DNA of 64,000 nucleotides from Nakamurella sp040546275 (GTDB lineage: Bacteria; Actinomycetota; Actinomycetes; Mycobacteriales; Nakamurellaceae). The position numbers were made by a program, and so were the translations under genes. The DNA lies in NCBI RefSeq assembly GCF_040546275.1, contig NZ_JBEPNO010000014.1:81249-145248 (forward strand), written 5' to 3'. The notes under the pieces are model-generated. The model worked only from the letters and a program-made list of their open reading frames with translations, had not been told where the DNA came from and made no database searches. Of this stretch, positions 43,688-55,418 are shown one piece after another. Position 1 is the first letter of the stretch. Each line of letters opens with the position of its first letter.

Positions 43688-44797
43688 ATGAGCGACAAGT
43701 TGAATCGGCGCCGCGCTCTGCGGGGACTGCTGGCCGACGCCGGGCTGGACGGTCTGCTGGTCACCGATCTCATCAACCTCCGTTACCTCACGGGGTTCAC
43801 GGGTTCCAACGCCGCCTTGCTGATCCGTGTCGAGGGCGATGAGCAGTCGCTCTTCTGCACCGACGGTCGCTACGAGGTGCAGTCGGCGGCGCAGGTCCCC
43901 GATCTGCCGCGCATGATCGACCGTCCGTGCGATCTCGCCCTGTTGGCGCAGGCCTCGGGCCGGGTCGGCTTCGAGGCTCAGTCGGTGTCCGTCTTCCAGT
44001 CCGGAGCGCAGCGCACCGCCGCCGCCGCCGACGTGGAGCTCGTCGACACCGTCGATCTGGTCGAGCGGCTCCGGGCGATCAAGGATCCGGGCGAGATCGA
44101 CGCGCTGCGCACCGCCTGCGCGGTGGCCGATCGTGCGCTGGCCGAACTGATCGAGGCCGGCGGAATCCGTCGCGGCCGGACCGAGCGTGACGTCGGCCTT
44201 GACCTGGACGAGCGAATGCGTCGCCTGGGTGCCTCCGATCCGGCGTTCGAGACGATCGTCGCAGCGGGGGAGAACTCCGCCATTCCGCACCACCGGCCGA
44301 CCTCGCGTCCGCTGAAAACCGGTGACCTGCTCAAACTGGACTTCGGAGCCGCGGTGGCCGGCTATCACTCGGACATGACGAGGACCTTCGTGCTGGGCCG
44401 CCCGGCCGACTGGCAGATCGAGATCTACACGCTGGTGGAGGCCGCGCAGCAGGCTGGACGCGACGCGGCCGTGGTCGGCGCGACCGGTGGTGAGGTCGAT
44501 GCCGCAGCCCGGGATCTGATCACCGCGGCCGGCTTTGGGCCGCAGTTCGCCCACGGACTCGGGCACGGGGTGGGGTTGCAGGTGCACGAAGCACCGAGCC
44601 TGGCTCGCGGCCAGGCGGGTATCATCAGCGCAGATATGTGTGTCACCGTCGAGCCAGGTGTGTACCTGCCGGGTCGAGGCGGTGTTCGCATCGAGGACAG
44701 CGGCGTGGTCCGGGCGATCGACGGCCTCGACCGGGAGTTCTCCGGCCCCGGCTACGAGGTGCTCACGCTGACATCGCGCGACCTCGTCGTCCTCTGA
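43688..44797 (+). CDS. Xaa-Pro aminopeptidase family protein (M24B)
   Basis: A 369-residue pita-bread peptidase. The N-terminal creatinase-like domain (LLVTDLINLRYLTGFTGSNA) precedes the catalytic domain with the five metal ligands: LDFGAAVAGYHSDMTRTF (two Asp), HGLGHGVGLQVHE (His), TVEPGVYL (Glu) and RIEDSGVV (Glu). It removes residues before proline. Located between aroQ and efp as in most actinobacteria. SD GGAGAGACAGGA precedes the ATG. Confidence 0.93.
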   Translation: MSDKLNRRRALRGLLADAGLDGLLVTDLINLRYLTGFTGSNAALLIRVEGDEQSLFCTDGRYEVQSAAQVPDLPRMIDRPCDLALLAQASGRVGFEAQSVSVFQSGAQRTAAAADVELVDTVDLVERLRAIKDPGEIDALRTACAVADRALAELIEAGGIRRGRTERDVGLDLDERMRRLGASDPAFETIVAAGENSAIPHHRPTSRPLKTGDLLKLDFGAAVAGYHSDMTRTFVLGRPADWQIEIYTLVEAAQQAGRDAAVVGATGGEVDAAARDLITAAGFGPQFAHGLGHGVGLQVHEAPSLARGQAGIISADMCVTVEPGVYLPGRGGVRIEDSGVVRAIDGLDREFSGPGYEVLTLTSRDLVVL

Positions 44798-44830
44798 CAC
44801 GTCATCAACGAAAGGCACTGCGACCACCTC

Positions 44831-45394
44831 ATGGCTTCCACCAGCGACTTCAAGAACGGCCTCGTCCTCAACCTGGAGGGCGTGCTCTGGACGATCACCG
44901 AGTTCCAGCACGTCAAGCCGGGCAAGGGGCCGGCCTTCGTCCGGACCACCCTGAAGAACGTGATGACCGGCAAGGTCGTCGACAAGACGTTCAACGCGGG
45001 CATCAAGGTCGAGTCCGCCACCGTCGACAAGCGCGACATGACCTTCCTCTACAAGGACGGGTCCGACTTCGTGTTCATGGACAAGGACACCTACGACCAG
45101 ATCAACGTGACCGCGCCGGTTGTCGGATCGGTCGCCGATTACCTGCTGGAGAACCAGGAGGCGATGGTTGCCACCCACGACGGCGTGGTGCTCTTCGTCG
45201 AGCTGCCGGCCTCGGTCGAGTTGCTCGTCGCGCATACCGATCCCGGTCTGCAGGGCGACCGCTCCACCGGTGGCACCAAGCCGGCGAAGCTGGAGACCGG
45301 TGCGGAGATCAACGTTCCGCTGTTCCTCAACACCGGGGACAAGATCAAGGTCGACACCCGCGACGGCCGCTACCTCGGTCGCGTCAACAGCTGA
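44831..45394 (+). CDS. efp: Translation elongation factor P
   Basis: 187 residues with the KOW-like N-domain and two OB domains ending in TRDGRYLGRV. EF-P relieves ribosome stalling at polyproline. The loop that reaches the P-site tRNA reads KPGKGPAF with Lys32 at the tip. No EpmA/EpmB-type modification gene is nearby; Pro/Gly-flanked lysines of this type are thought to work unmodified in actinobacteria. ATG 44831. Confidence 0.97.
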   Translation: MASTSDFKNGLVLNLEGVLWTITEFQHVKPGKGPAFVRTTLKNVMTGKVVDKTFNAGIKVESATVDKRDMTFLYKDGSDFVFMDKDTYDQINVTAPVVGSVADYLLENQEAMVATHDGVVLFVELPASVELLVAHTDPGLQGDRSTGGTKPAKLETGAEINVPLFLNTGDKIKVDTRDGRYLGRVNS

Positions 45395-45448
45395 CGTGAC
45401 CTGTCCTCAGAACCAACACGACCTGCGTCGTCCAGACCGGTCGCGCTG

Positions 45449-45865
45449 ATGTCCGCACGTTCCAAGGCGCGCAAGCGTGCGCTCGATGTGCTCTACGCCG
45501 CGGATGCCCGCGGCGCTGATCCGCTCGACGTGCTCGGTGAGCGCATCGACTCCGAGGAGGCAGCGCCTCTCGGCGAGTATGCCGAGACGCTGATCCGCGG
45601 ATATGCCTCCCACCAGGGCCGCATCGACGACCTCCTCAGCGAGCATGCCGAAGGGTGGACCCTGGACCGGATGCCCGCCGTCGACCGTGCCATCCTGCGG
45701 ATCGCCGTCTACGAGCTCGTCTACTCGCCCGACGTCCCGGCTCCGGTCGCGGTGGACGAGGCGGTCGAGCTGGCCAAGAGCCTGTCGACCGACAACTCAC
45801 CGCGGTTCATCAACGGTGTGTTGGGCCAGATCCTGCTCATCGCCCCGGAGCTCCGCCGGGTGTAG
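45449..45865 (+). CDS. nusB: Transcription antitermination factor NusB
   Basis: 138 residues, all-helical. SARSKARKRALDVLYAADAR is the typical start, RMPAVDRAILRIAVYEL and AVDEAVELAKSLSTDNSPRF followed by INGVLGQI are the family signature. It binds boxA RNA with NusE in rRNA antitermination. Last gene of the aro-pepP-efp-nusB run, convergent with bldD. Confidence 0.97.
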   Translation: MSARSKARKRALDVLYAADARGADPLDVLGERIDSEEAAPLGEYAETLIRGYASHQGRIDDLLSEHAEGWTLDRMPAVDRAILRIAVYELVYSPDVPAPVAVDEAVELAKSLSTDNSPRFINGVLGQILLIAPELRRV

Positions 45866-45900
45866 TGCATCTGATGCGTGACGGCTCCGGTACGCGGGCC

Positions 45901-45983
45901 GTCCCGTGGTTCGGCGCGACCGTGGTTCTGCCCGTCCCGTGGTTCGGCGCGACCGTGGTTCTGCCCGTCCCGTGGTTCGGCGC
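45901..45983. repeat. 33-bp tandem repeat between nusB and bldD
   Basis: Two and a half identical copies of a 33-bp unit beginning GTCCCGTGGTTCGGCGCGAC (45901, 45934, partial at 45967). Each unit itself contains two related halves (CCGTGGTTCGG and CCGTGGTTCTG). Perfect identity suggests recent expansion. Confidence 0.92.
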
Positions 45984-46010
45984 ATAAGCTCTTCCCGGCG
46001 CGTACGAAAA

Positions 46011-46046
46011 TGCCCGTTCTCAGGCCCTGACGGGCGAAAACGGGCA
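46011..46046. terminator. Nested inverted repeat between nusB and bldD
   Basis: TGCCCGTT pairs with AACGGGCA, enclosing a second small hairpin GCCC-TGAC-GGGC. It lies between two convergent genes and may terminate both. It is followed by GGTATGCGCACCA, a motif that recurs near position 63900. Confidence 0.55.
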
Positions 46047-46108
46047 CTTCTGTCTGCGCAGGGCCGATCGGTATGCGCACCAAACGGCGCACGCTGCCAG
46101 GCGAAGGG

Positions 46109-46591
46109 CTACTCGAGCTCGGTGCCGGCGGGTAGAACGCCCCAGCCGACGAGCTGCTCGGTCAGGCTCTCCGGGGACATGTCGTAAATGACAGCGAGTG
46201 ACCGCAAATCCTCGGCACGGATCGTCAGCACCTTGCCGTTGTAGTCACCTCGCTGGGACTGGATCGCGGCGGCGTAGCGAGCCAGCGGACCGGCCTGGTG
46301 AGCGGGTAGTTCGGACAGTCGATGAAGGTCGATGACGAGCTTCGGGGCCGGCATCCCACGGCGTGAGGCGCGCGCGTCGGGCAGCAGCTCGGCGACTGGA
46401 ACGCCGTAGAACTCCGCGAGTTCTGCCAGCTTGGCGACGGTGACGGCCCTGTCTCCGCGTTCGTAGGACCCGACGACGACCGCCTTCCAGCGGCCCTCCG
46501 ACTTCTCCTCCACGCCGTGGAGACTCAGACCCTGCTGGGCGCGGATCGACCGCAGTCTCTGTCCCAGCGCCCGTGCATAGTCCTGCGTCAT
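46109..46591 (-). CDS. bldD: BldD-type transcriptional regulator
   Basis: 160 residues. An N-terminal Xre-type helix-turn-helix (RSIRAQQGLSLHGVEEKSEG, residues 14-33, then YERGDRAVTVAKLAELAEFY) is joined to the BldD C-domain. The c-di-GMP signature RXD-X8-RXXD is intact at R114-G-D116 and R125-A-E-D128, the same positions as in Streptomyces BldD, where tetrameric c-di-GMP drives dimerisation and DNA binding. It is a master regulator of development in Streptomyces; here the target genes are unknown. Transcribed towards nusB; its start region faces pyrR. Confidence 0.93.
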   Translation of the reverse strand: MTQDYARALGQRLRSIRAQQGLSLHGVEEKSEGRWKAVVVGSYERGDRAVTVAKLAELAEFYGVPVAELLPDARASRRGMPAPKLVIDLHRLSELPAHQAGPLARYAAAIQSQRGDYNGKVLTIRAEDLRSLAVIYDMSPESLTEQLVGWGVLPAGTELE

Positions 46592-46759
46592 GACTGCCTT
46601 CCTGGTGGCGGGAGAGTTTGTGGTAAGCCTCCCTGGGAATTATAGGTTGCTCAACACGCAGAGTAGTCGCAATTCAGCTAATTGTTCTACATCGACGTGC
46701 CGGAAGATTCGAATTGCTGCCTCGGTACGGGGCTGTGCTTCTGGAGGGCCGGAGGTTGA

Positions 46760-46794
46760 TAGCATCGGGCCGGGGTCATCGCCGGAACCGGCCC
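46760..46794 (+). promoter_or_regulatory. Probable pyr operon promoter and leader hairpin
   Basis: TAGCAT (46760-46765) fits an actinobacterial -10 box. Directly after it GGGCCGG (46767-46773) and CCGGCCC (46788-46794) form a 7-bp hairpin in or at the start of the leader. No clear -35. This lies in the 294-bp gap between bldD and pyrR, whose left part holds no recognisable gene. Confidence 0.4.
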
Positions 46795-46850
46795 ATCGCC
46801 GGGGATCGCGAGCGACCTGCCATGACTTCTCGTGAACAGACATCCTTTAA

Positions 46851-46878
46851 AACCGTCCAGTGAGGCGGGAAAGGAGGT
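46851..46878 (+). promoter_or_regulatory. PyrR-binding loop overlapping region of the pyrR Shine-Dalgarno
   Basis: CCG-TCCAGTGAGG-CGG (46853-46868) forms a 3-bp-closed loop whose sequence matches the PyrR-binding loop of Bacillus pyr mRNA (UCCAGAGAGG) in all but one base. The SD AAAGGAGGT (46870-46878) follows at once. PyrR bound here with UMP would block ribosome entry, the mechanism described for mycobacterial pyr genes. Confidence 0.78.
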
Positions 46879-46885
46879 CGGTGTG

Positions 46886-47545
46886 GTGCCCGCGCGCCCG
46901 AACCGGACCGATGCCCTGCGGCAGCCTGGTCGAATCGGTTCCCACCGCTCTCAGTCAGATCCGCACGTGACCAACACCCGTGCGGCCGATCCGACCGTCA
47001 TCGATCCTGTTCCCGCCCAAGTGTCGCTGCTCTCCGCAGCCGACATCGCCCGCACCATCGATCGCATTGCACACCAGATCCTGGAGCGCACCGGTGACGG
47101 TCCGGTGGTGCTCGTGGGGATCCCGACCAGGGGTGTCCACCTGGCCCGCCGGCTCTCCGAGCGTCTGACGGCCTTCACCTCGCGGCCGTACCCCGTGGGT
47201 TCGCTGGACATCACGCTCTATCGCGACGACCTGCGTCGGCGCGCACCGCGGGCGTTGGAGGAGACGGTGCTCCCGGAGTCCGGCATCGAGGAGGCCACGG
47301 TCATACTCGTCGACGACGTCCTCTATTCGGGGCGCACGGTCAGGGCCGCACTCGATGCGCTGCGCGACCACGGCCGACCCGCGGTCGTCCAACTCGCGGT
47401 TCTCGTCGACCGGGGCCATCGGCGATTGCCGATCAGGGCCGACTACGTCGGCAAGAACATCCCGACCGCCCTGTCCGACGACGTCGCCGTCCGGCTCGAG
47501 GAAATCGACGACGTCGACTCGGTCGACCTGGTGAGAGGCCACTGA
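46886..47545 (+). CDS. pyrR: Bifunctional pyr operon regulator / uracil phosphoribosyltransferase PyrR
   Basis: About 219 residues from GTG 46886. PRPP-binding loop VILVDDVLYSGRTVRAALD, VLVGIPTRGVHLARRL and YVGKNIPTA are typical. PyrR binds pyr mRNA in response to UMP and can form UMP from uracil. The strong SD (GGAGG, 46873-46877) sets the start at GTG 46886 or 46883, giving ~27 residues more than the usual family start; GTG 46967 would give 192 residues but has no SD. First gene of the operon, overlapping pyrB by one base. Confidence 0.92.
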   Translation: MPARPNRTDALRQPGRIGSHRSQSDPHVTNTRAADPTVIDPVPAQVSLLSAADIARTIDRIAHQILERTGDGPVVLVGIPTRGVHLARRLSERLTAFTSRPYPVGSLDITLYRDDLRRRAPRALEETVLPESGIEEATVILVDDVLYSGRTVRAALDALRDHGRPAVVQLAVLVDRGHRRLPIRADYVGKNIPTALSDDVAVRLEEIDDVDSVDLVRGH

Positions 47546-48549
47546 TGACGATCACCGGCACCGCGCTGTCCGCCACCACGTCGACCCAGCAGGCCGGCGG
47601 CCAGGTGACGGGCCTATTGCCGCGTCACCTGCTCTCCGCCGGCGACCTCGACCGGGCGGCCGCCCTGCACATCCTGGATACCGCCACCCGGCTGGACCAG
47701 GCGATGGCCGGCCGCGAGGTCCGCAAGCTCCCCACCCTCCGCGGCCGCACCGTGGTCAACCTGTTCTACGAGGACTCGACCCGCACCCGGATCTCCTTCG
47801 AGCTGGCCGCCAAGCGACTGTCGGCCGATGTCATCAACTTCTCCGCGAAGGGTTCCTCGGTGTCCAAGGGCGAGTCGCTCAAGGACACCGCCCTGACCCT
47901 CCAGGCGATGGGTGCCGATGCGGTGGTCTGCCGCCACTCGTCCTCCGGTGCGCCGCAACAGCTCTCGGCCTGGGTCGACGGTCATGTGATCAATGCCGGC
48001 GACGGAACGCACGAGCACCCGACCCAGGCGCTACTCGACGCCTACACACTGCGGCGGCACCTCGCCCCCGGCGGCAACCTGGACGGACGCCGGGTGGTCA
48101 TCGTCGGCGACGTCCTGCACTCCCGCGTCGCCAGGTCGAATGTGCTGCTGCTGTCCACGCTCGGGGTCAGGGTCACGCTGGTCGCGCCGCCCACGCTGTT
48201 GCCGCTCGGGGTCAACACCTGGCCCTGCGAGGTGACGTACGACCTCGACTCCGCCCTGCGCGGCGCCGACGCCGTGATGATGCTGCGCGTCCAACGCGAG
48301 CGCATGGGGGGAGCGTTCTTCCCGACCGAACGCGAGTACTCCCGCTCCTACGGACTGGACACCCGCCGCGCCGCCTTGCTCGCCGACCACGGCATCGTGA
48401 TGCATCCCGGTCCGATGAACCGCGGCATGGAGATCACCCCCCAGGTGGCCGACGGTCTCAACTCGGTGATCGTCGAGCAGGTCGCCAACGGCGTCACCGT
48501 GCGGATGGCCGTGCTGTACCTGTTGCTGACCGGCGGCGTGGACGAGTGA
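47545..48549 (+). CDS. pyrB: Aspartate carbamoyltransferase catalytic subunit
   Basis: 334 residues. Carbamoyl-phosphate loop YEDSTRTRISFELAAKRL (STRTR at residues 78-82), SAKGSSVSKGESLKDT with the second-subunit Lys loop, HEHPTQALLDAYT and MHPGPMNRGME are present. No PyrI regulatory chain gene is adjacent, as usual in actinobacteria. The start overlaps the pyrR stop (TGATG). Confidence 0.97.
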   Translation: MTITGTALSATTSTQQAGGQVTGLLPRHLLSAGDLDRAAALHILDTATRLDQAMAGREVRKLPTLRGRTVVNLFYEDSTRTRISFELAAKRLSADVINFSAKGSSVSKGESLKDTALTLQAMGADAVVCRHSSSGAPQQLSAWVDGHVINAGDGTHEHPTQALLDAYTLRRHLAPGGNLDGRRVVIVGDVLHSRVARSNVLLLSTLGVRVTLVAPPTLLPLGVNTWPCEVTYDLDSALRGADAVMMLRVQRERMGGAFFPTEREYSRSYGLDTRRAALLADHGIVMHPGPMNRGMEITPQVADGLNSVIVEQVANGVTVRMAVLYLLLTGGVDE

Positions 48550-48620
48550 GCACCGCGCGCCGGCCACCACCGGTCTTCCATCTCGGCCCACCCCAATCCG
48601 AAGAAATCAGAGAGAACGCC

Positions 48621-49949
48621 TTGAAGCAGTGGTCGACGGCTCCCGTCCTGATCCTCAATGGACGCCCCTACGGCGAGGACCGGGTCGACCTGTTGCTCGC
48701 GGACGGCGTGATCGTGGCGGTCGGGGACGACGTGCGGACCCACCCGGCCATCGGTGCGGCTCAGGTGATCGACGCGGACGGGCTCGTGGTCCTGCCCGGT
48801 CTGGTCGACCTGCACACGCACCTGCGCGAGCCGGGGCGGGAGGACGCCGAAACAGTCGAGACGGGCTCCGCCTCCGCGGCTCTCGGTGGCTACACGGCCA
48901 TCTTCGCGATGCCCAACACCGATCCGACGGCCGACACCGCCGGTGTCGTCGAGCAGGTGTTCCGCCTCGGCGTCCAGGCCGGTCTGGTCGACGTCTTCCC
49001 GATCGGTGCCGTGACCGTCGGGCGAAAGGGCGAGCGACTGGCCGAACTGGGCGCCATGGCGGCCTCCGCCGCGCACGTCCGGGTCTTCTCCGACGACGGC
49101 GACTGCGTGGCCGACCCGCTGCTGATGCGCCGGGCCCTGGAATACGTCAAGGCGTTCGACGGCGTCATCGCCCAGCACGCCCAGGAACCACGCCTGACGA
49201 TCGGCGCCCAGATGAACGAGGGGGTGGTCTCCGCGCAGCTCGGCATGACGGGCTGGCCCGCTGTCGCCGAGGAGGCGATCATCGCCCGGGACTGCCTGCT
49301 CGCCGACCACGTCGATTCCCGGCTGCACGTCTGCCATCTCTCGACGGCCGGGTCCGTGGAGATCGTCGCCGCGGCCAAGGCGCGCGGTACCCGCGTGACC
49401 GCCGAGGTGACGCCGCACCACCTGATCCTCACCGACGAGCGTGCCGTGGGTTACGACCCGGTCTTCAAGGTCAATCCGCCGCTGCGCACCGGATCGGACG
49501 TGGAAGCCCTGCGAGCCGCGCTGGCCGCCGGGGTGATCGACATCGTGGCGACGGACCACGCGCCACACGCCGGCCAGGACAAGGAGACCGAGTGGGACAA
49601 CGCCAAGCCGGGCATGCTCGGCCTGGAGACCGCCCTCTCGGTGGTCATCGACACGATGGTGAACACCGGTCTGCTGGACTGGCGCGGCGTGGCTAGGGTG
49701 ATGTCGGAGAACCCTGCCACCATCGGTGGTCTCACCGACCACGGCCGTCCGATCGCCGCGGGGGAACCGGCCAATCTGGTGCTGGTGAACCCGACAGCCT
49801 TCTGGACGGTGCGCGGCCAGGAGATGGCCAGCCTGTCCAGCAACACACCCTTCGAGGGCGTCACCCTGCCGGGCCGGGTGGTCGCCACCTTCCTGCGCGG
49901 AACGGCCACCGTGCGGAACCGTGCACTGCAAGAGAAGTCGGAGGTCTGA
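48621..49949 (+). CDS. pyrC: Dihydroorotase
   Basis: About 442 residues. Amidohydrolase motifs: DLHTHLREPGRED (zinc ligands), GGYTAIFAMPNTDPTADT, HVCHLSTAGSVEIV, VTPHHL and ATDHAPH with the catalytic Asp. This is the class I form of Gram-positives. Start: TTG 48621 has AGAGAG upstream and leads straight into the conserved N-terminus (VLILNGRPYGEDRVDLLLAD); the longer alternative GTG 48546 overlaps the pyrB stop (GTGA) and would add 25 Pro-rich residues. Confidence 0.94.
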   Translation: MKQWSTAPVLILNGRPYGEDRVDLLLADGVIVAVGDDVRTHPAIGAAQVIDADGLVVLPGLVDLHTHLREPGREDAETVETGSASAALGGYTAIFAMPNTDPTADTAGVVEQVFRLGVQAGLVDVFPIGAVTVGRKGERLAELGAMAASAAHVRVFSDDGDCVADPLLMRRALEYVKAFDGVIAQHAQEPRLTIGAQMNEGVVSAQLGMTGWPAVAEEAIIARDCLLADHVDSRLHVCHLSTAGSVEIVAAAKARGTRVTAEVTPHHLILTDERAVGYDPVFKVNPPLRTGSDVEALRAALAAGVIDIVATDHAPHAGQDKETEWDNAKPGMLGLETALSVVIDTMVNTGLLDWRGVARVMSENPATIGGLTDHGRPIAAGEPANLVLVNPTAFWTVRGQEMASLSSNTPFEGVTLPGRVVATFLRGTATVRNRALQEKSEV

Positions 49950-49950
49950 C

Positions 49951-50511
49951 ATGGACCGGACCCTGCTCACCTTCGGCCTGATCCTGGTGATCCTGTTGTC
50001 GGCCTACGGTTTGTTCGTCGGCTGGCGTCACCGGATGCAGCGTCAGTCCGGCGTTGCAGAGTTGCCTGCGGCCCCAGACGATCTGGGCGAGGAACTCTTC
50101 CAACCGCTCACCGGGCTGTACGTCTCGACCACAGTCTCCGGATCCTGGCAGGACCGGATCGTCGCCAGTGGTCTCGGCCGCCGCGCCGCCGCCACCCTGC
50201 ACCTTGCCCGTTCGGGGATCCTGATCGAGCGGATCGGGGAGGGCGAGATCTTCATCCCGGTCGACGATCTCGAGGCGATCGGGACCGCACCCGGGATCGC
50301 CGGGAAGGTGATGGCCATGCCCGATGGCATCCTGGTCCTCACCTGGAACCTCGGCGGGTCACGGGTCGACAGCGGTCTGCGCCTCGATGACCTACAGGAA
50401 CAGGCGGCCTGGATCGCCGTCGCGAAGCAGCTGGTGCCGGCGACCAGCAGCAGCCCCAACCCTGATGGAACCTCTACCGACCAGAACAAGACAGACGGGG
50501 CGAGTGCATGA
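49951..50511 (+). CDS. Conserved pyr-operon membrane protein, PH-like
   Basis: 186 residues: one N-terminal span (LLTFGLILVILLSAYGLFVG), then a soluble domain with GLYVSTTVSGSWQDRIVASG, GEGEIFIPVDDLEAIGTAPG and DGILVLTWNLGGSRVDSGLR. The same kind of protein stands between pyrC and carA throughout actinobacteria (position of Rv1382 in Mycobacterium). Function unknown; its fixed position suggests a link with pyrimidine synthesis or only conserved order. The stop overlaps carA by 4 bp. Confidence 0.83.
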   Translation: MDRTLLTFGLILVILLSAYGLFVGWRHRMQRQSGVAELPAAPDDLGEELFQPLTGLYVSTTVSGSWQDRIVASGLGRRAAATLHLARSGILIERIGEGEIFIPVDDLEAIGTAPGIAGKVMAMPDGILVLTWNLGGSRVDSGLRLDDLQEQAAWIAVAKQLVPATSSSPNPDGTSTDQNKTDGASA

Positions 50512-51674
50512 CTAGTCCAGCGGTGCTGGTCCTGGAAGACGGCCGGGTGTACCGCGGAACATCCTTCGGTGCAAAGGGTTCCGCCTTCGGCGAGGCAGTG
50601 TTCACGACCGGGATGACGGGTTACCAGGAGACCCTGACCGACCCGTCCTACCGCCGTCAGGTGGTTGTCTCGACCGCGCCGCAGATCGGGAACACCGGTT
50701 GGGCCAATACCGGCGGGCCGGACGGCACGCAGGACGACAACGAGTCCGGCCAGATCTGGGTGGCCGGCTACGTCATCCGGGACCTGTCGCCGGCCCCGTC
50801 CAACTGGCGGTCGAGTTCGAGCCTGCCCGACGAGATGGTCACCCAGCGCGTGGTGGGCATCGCCGGGGTCGACACCCGGGCTCTGACAAGGCATCTGCGA
50901 ACTGCCGGTGCGATGGGCTGCGGCATCTTCTCCGGCGACGAGCTCGGCTCTGCGGACGAGATGCTCGCGCAGGTCAGGGCTCAGCCGGGTATGGCGGGTG
51001 CCGACCTCACCTCCGAGGTGTCCACCGCAGAGCGGTACACCGTGCCGGCCGTCGGCGAAGCCCGGTTCAGCGTGGCCGCCATCGACCTCGGGATCAAGGC
51101 CAACACCCCGAGAATGCTGGCGCAGCGGGGGATCACCACTCACGTGGTGCCCGCCGGGATCACCATCGACGAGATCGTCGTGCTCGGGGTCGACGGGGTG
51201 TTCCTGTCCAACGGACCGGGGGATCCCGCCACCCAGACCGAGATGGTCGCGCTCACCCGGGAGATCCTGGAGCGCCGGATCCCGCTGTTCGGCATCTGCT
51301 TCGGCAACCAGATCCTCGGCCGGGCATTGGGTTTTGGCACCTACAAGCTGAAGTTCGGACACCGAGGAATCAATCAACCGGTGCTGGAGAAGGCGACCGG
51401 GCGGGTCCTGATCTCGGCCCACAACCACGGGTTTGCGGTCGATGCGCCGCTCGACGAGGTGGTCGACACCGATTTCGGGCGGGTGCAGGTCGGCTTCGTC
51501 TGCCTCAACGACAACGTGGTCGAAGGTCTGGAATGTCTTGATGTACCGGCCTTCTCGGTCCAGTTCCACCCGGAGGCCGCCGCCGGGCCGCACGATGCCC
51601 AATCACTGTTCGACCGGTTCCTGGTCATGATGGACGACGCCGGGCACCCCTCCACGACCACAGAAGGGCTCTGA
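50508..51674 (+). CDS. carA: Carbamoyl-phosphate synthase small (glutaminase) subunit
   Basis: 388 residues. The class I amidotransferase triad is C264 (FGICFGNQ), H354 and E356 (QFHPEAAAGPHD). FGNQ replaces the textbook LGHQ. N-terminal CarA domain: EDGRVYRGTSFGAKGSAFGE and TGMTGYQETLTDPSY. Supplies ammonia from glutamine to CarB for both UMP and arginine synthesis. ATG overlaps the preceding stop (ATGA). Confidence 0.97.
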   Translation: MTSPAVLVLEDGRVYRGTSFGAKGSAFGEAVFTTGMTGYQETLTDPSYRRQVVVSTAPQIGNTGWANTGGPDGTQDDNESGQIWVAGYVIRDLSPAPSNWRSSSSLPDEMVTQRVVGIAGVDTRALTRHLRTAGAMGCGIFSGDELGSADEMLAQVRAQPGMAGADLTSEVSTAERYTVPAVGEARFSVAAIDLGIKANTPRMLAQRGITTHVVPAGITIDEIVVLGVDGVFLSNGPGDPATQTEMVALTREILERRIPLFGICFGNQILGRALGFGTYKLKFGHRGINQPVLEKATGRVLISAHNHGFAVDAPLDEVVDTDFGRVQVGFVCLNDNVVEGLECLDVPAFSVQFHPEAAAGPHDAQSLFDRFLVMMDDAGHPSTTTEGL

Positions 51675-51680
51675 GCACCG

Positions 51681-55289
<3,609 letters not shown>

Positions 55290-55299
55290 CCCTGTGTCC

Positions 55300-55398
55300 G
55301 CGCTTATCAACTTCCTCCGCGCTCATGATCGGGTCGATTCGCGCCCCTCCCGTCACATTTCGGCCAACTTCATGAGCGCCGTCGAAGTTGATAAGCGC
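55300..55398 (+). repeat. Palindromic element, copy C
   Basis: 99 bp with perfect inverted ends GCGCTTATCAACTTC / GAAGTTGATAAGCGC and a second, inner inverted pair GCGCTCATGA (55319-55328) / TCATGAGCGC (55370-55379). It lies 10 bp behind carB and 20 bp before pyrD, inside the pyr operon. Same length as copy B. Confidence 0.93.
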
Positions 55399-55418
55399 GA
55401 CAGGGGGCGGGCGGGGCG

